Shown here piece after piece: positions 60,843 to 64,000 of a stretch of DNA of 64,000 nucleotides (position 1 is the stretch's first letter; each line of letters opens with the position of its first letter). The position numbers and the translations under genes were made by a program. The notes beneath the pieces were generated by a model. That model was not told the DNA's origin, ran no database searches, and was given only the letters and a program-made list of their open reading frames with translations. This DNA is from Cryptomeria japonica (taxonomy: Eukaryota; Streptophyta; Pinopsida; Cupressales; Cupressaceae). The stretch lies in assembly GCF_030272615.1 (NCBI RefSeq), contig NC_081410.1, positions 508,742,942 to 508,806,941 of the forward strand. Reading direction: 5' to 3'.

Positions 60843-63800
60843 ATGTATAAGAGGGATGCACCGAAGTTGAACAAGTCAAGTTTCTCTACATGGCAAAAAA
60901 GGATGAAGCTGCATCTATCAAGAGTTGGAGAATATGTTGTATACTATCTGGAGAATGAATTTTTTACACCGAGCACCTATCCATTGACTATGGAAGAGAT
61001 AAAGGCAAAGCAAGAACATATTCAAGCAATGATTGAAATAACATCTGCATTGATCGAGTCAGAGTTTAATGACCTAGAAGGCAGCAATGATGCAAAGGCT
61101 ATGTGGGATAAGCTCATATCAGTATATGGAGGAGATGAACATGTTCAAAGAGAAAAAGTAGATAGTCTAAGAGGACAACTTGAATCTATGAGGATGAATG
61201 AAGGTGAGAACATAACTCAGTATAGTACAAGACTAAAGGAGATTGTCAATCTAATTAAAGGAGCAGGTGGAACTATTGAAGAAAAGGATATAACAAGTAA
61301 GTTGTTGAGAACCCTTCTACTAGCTTATGCAATCCAAGTCTTTGCAATCAATGAATTGAGGTTTGTACCTAATATGTCAGTTTCTTTAGATGCTACTATT
61401 GGTAAGCTACATGGATTTGAGATAAGTAATTGTGATAACAGTGGATCTTCGATAAATAAAGTTGAATCTGCATTTAGTTCTTTTCATCTTGATGAATCTA
61501 ATGATTACAATGAAAGAAAGTATAAGTACTCTGAAGGAGATCACAGTGGAGCAAGTGAAAGATTTCGTAAGAACATGGAAGAAGTACACAAACTATATGA
61601 GGAAATCAGAAAGAAAGAAGAGTTTGAAGCACTATTAGCCAAAAGGTTACCGAGAGGCAAAGGTAAGTATAAAGGAAAACTACCTTTGAAATGTTTCAAT
61701 TGTGATAAGATAGGACATATGGCTTCTAACTGTCCTAACAAGGATTCTACTGAAAGGAGAGATTACCAAGATGACAGACAAAAAGATAATCATTACAGAG
61801 GACATCGAGACTTTAGAAGAAGAGATAGAAAGACATGCTTAATAGCTGATGGGGAATCTAATGATGATAAATCAGATGAGATTGATATAAAGGAAGTAGT
61901 TTATGTGGCTATCAAAGATGGATCAGATGAAGAAAGGTATGAAGAAAAAGCCCTAATATCTCACATAAAAACTAATGATTCTTGGATCATAGATAGTGGA
62001 TGCTCACATCATATGACAGGAGATAAACACAAGTTTGTTATATTAGAAGATTATGATGGAGGCTATGTTAGATTTGGTAATGGTGCACCATGTCCGATGA
62101 AAGGTAAAGGATCTATAACACTTCTTGACAATGCAAGATGCAATGATGTTTATTGGGTTGAAGGTTTGAAATACAATTTGTTGAGTGTAGCACAACTAAA
62201 CAACATAGGTTACCGAATAGAATTTTAGAAAGGAATTGTCAAAGTTCATGACAAGAATGGAAAATTAGCTGCTACCAGGACACAAACAAAAGGTAGCACA
62301 TTTCACCTTGACTCAACTCGTAACAAGTGTTGGTATGCAAAGATAGATAATACTTGGTTATGGCATAAAAGATTTTGTCATGTCAATTTTGATAATCTGA
62401 TCAAAATAAGCAAGAAGCACCGAGTAAGAGGTGTACCGATTCTTGAAAAACCTGAGAATGCTATGTGCTGATGATGCCAGACGAGTAAGATGACAAGATC
62501 AAGCTTTACAAGTAAGTCTTACACTTCTAAGGGAATTTTAGATCTAATGCACACTGACCTTTGTGGTCCTATGAAAGTTCAAAGTTATTATGGTGATAAA
62601 TATTTCATATTATTTGTGGATGACTATTCAAGGATGATGTCAATAATGTTTTTAAAAGAAAAATCAAAAGCTTTTCAAATGTTTAAATGGTACAAGGCAA
62701 GAGTTGAAAATGAAACAGGAAGACAACTGAAATGTCTTAGATCAGATAGAGGAGGAGAGTTCACATCTAATGAGTTCAACTTATTTTGCAATAATCATGG
62801 TATTAAAAGACAAGTCTCTACACTGAGAACTCCACAAAAGAATGGAATAGCTGAGAGAAGAAACAGATCTATTGTGGATTGTGCTAGAACACTGATGATT
62901 GAAAAGAAGGTGCCACAAACATTTTGGAGAGAAGCAATAAGCACAGCAGTTTACACCTTGAACTGAGTTCAATTGAAGAAAGGTACTTTGAAGACACCAT
63001 ATGAAATCTGGTATGATAAGAAACCTAATGTAAGTTATTTTAAAATCTTTGGAAGTAGATGCTATGTTCACAAAGATGATAGAAATGGCAAGTTTGATCA
63101 AAAAAGTGAAGAAGGAACATTTCTAGGTTATTCTTGTAGAAGCAAAGCATTTAAATGTCTGATCAAATCATCTAACAAAATAGTAGAAAGTGCAAATGTG
63201 AAAATTGATGAATTTGTAGAAAGAAATGATGAAGGAAATTCCAAGGAACCAGAACACTATGATGAATTTGTCTATGTTCAACTGAGAAGTCTTACCGAGA
63301 AGACTATTGAAGAAAATGAAGAGAATATCCAGTTACCGAGTGATGAAGAAGATCATACAGATCCTACCGAGCTTGTATTAGCCAAGTATGTCAGAAGACA
63401 CCATGCACCAAGTCAGATTATAGGAGATAAGGATGATCCAGTGATGACAAGGAACAAACTGAGATAGAAAACATGTTTGATATCTGAATTTGAACCAAGA
63501 ATAGTGAAAGAGGCATTTAATAGTGAGGATTGGATAAATGCTATGATAGAAGAGATTGATCAAATCAAGAAGAATGACACATGGACACTAATCCCTAGAC
63601 CAAATGACAAAAATGTAATTGGTACAAAGTGGATTTTCAGAAACAAGATGAATGAAAAAGGAGAGGTCATTCAAAACAAAGCAAGATTAGTTTGCAAAGG
63701 TTATGCTCAAGAAGAAGGAATTGATTATGGTGAAACTTTTGCACCTGTTGCTAGACTAGAAGGAGTAAGAACATTGTTGGCCTATGCTGCTTTAAAAACT

Positions 63801-64000
63801 TTCAAGGTATATCAAATGGATGTCAAATCTACATTTCTGAATGGAATACTAGAAGAAGAAGTTTTTATTGAACAACCTGAAGGATTTGTTGAAGACAATA
63901 ATAAAGATCAGGTATGTAAATTGAACAAAACTTTATATGGTTTGAAACAAGCACCTAGAGCATGGTATGAAAGATTGCACTCTTATTTGATTAAGATTGG
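60843..64000 (+). pseudogene. Element E Gag-Pol polyprotein, partial
   Basis: The frame starts at MYKRDAPKLNKSSFSTWQKR and stays in one phase to the window end, with five stops: TAG at 62226, TGA TGA at about 62469-62474, TGA at 62964, TAG at 63465. Domains: UBN2-type Gag, intact knuckle CFNCDKIGHMASNC (about 61690), protease WIIDSGCSHHMTGD (about 61985), integrase zinc region with HKRFCH, core TDLCGPM, LRSDRGGEF and NGIAERRN (all three catalytic acids present), then reverse transcriptase from about 63590 ([42 protein letters not shown]). The window ends before the YVDD-type motif. Apart from the stops the motifs are better kept than in Copia-1. Confidence 0.95.

Larger units (their letters stand above)
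59321..64000 (+). mobile_element. Ty1-copia retrotransposon E, cut by the window end
   Basis: The 5' LTR (59321-60778), an exact Met-tRNA primer site and a Gag-Pol frame in one phase run to the last base. The 3' LTR is outside the window. It is related to Copia-1 (similar LTR ends TGTTGGCATT and ACTATCA, and similar Gag start) but clearly a different family. It sits inside element D; the expected duplication would be AAGAT (59316-59320), which cannot be checked here. Confidence 0.9.

Overview
The window looks like intergenic DNA from a plant with a large, repeat-rich nuclear genome. A gymnosperm is plausible, but that is inference only. It is AT-rich, I recognise no host gene, and most of the 64 kb can be resolved into nested LTR retrotransposons, one L1-type LINE and one satellite array. 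Five LTR/internal junctions carry a methionine-tRNA type primer site (TGGTATCAGAGC or a decayed form), and one carries an arginine-tRNA type site. All coding regions are decayed.

Layout, left to right. 1-270: unassigned. 271-6413: a minus-strand LTR element without pol (called NA1-A here), abutting an L1-type LINE. The LINE lies at 6414-6861 and 18713-21597 and is split by a LARD-like element (6862-18712) with very long LTRs, a non-coding 3.4 kb interior and a perfect AAGGA target duplication. 21598-26884: mostly unassigned, with one LTR-like stretch. 26885-38541: a second pol-less element (F), itself interrupted by a third pol-less element (G, 29990-35486, arginine-tRNA primer site). 38542-40761: remains of an unknown ORF. 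40762-51690: NA1 copies B and C in an LTR-internal-LTR-internal tandem; the first LTR is split by a full-length Ty1-copia element (Copia-1, 41220-48606, target duplication ACATA). 51691-53092: unassigned DNA with interrupted palindromes and a fold-back. 53093-56220: a 90-bp satellite made of hairpins. 56221-59320: a plus-strand pol-less element (D) whose LTR begins exactly at the satellite edge. 59321-64000: a second Ty1-copia element (E) inside D, cut off by the window end.

How the parts relate. NA1, D and F share an unusual coding plan: a coiled-coil plus CCHC zinc-knuckle Gag-like ORF, then a second ORF of unknown function with no protease, integrase or reverse transcriptase. NA1 and D share terminal sequences, the Met-tRNA primer site and an LTR motif with the two copia elements, and NA1 also shares the purine-tract region (that side of D is not present). 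F shares the primer site and the purine-tract region. This suggests that copia machinery mobilises them in trans. The conserved second ORF is the best candidate for something undescribed.
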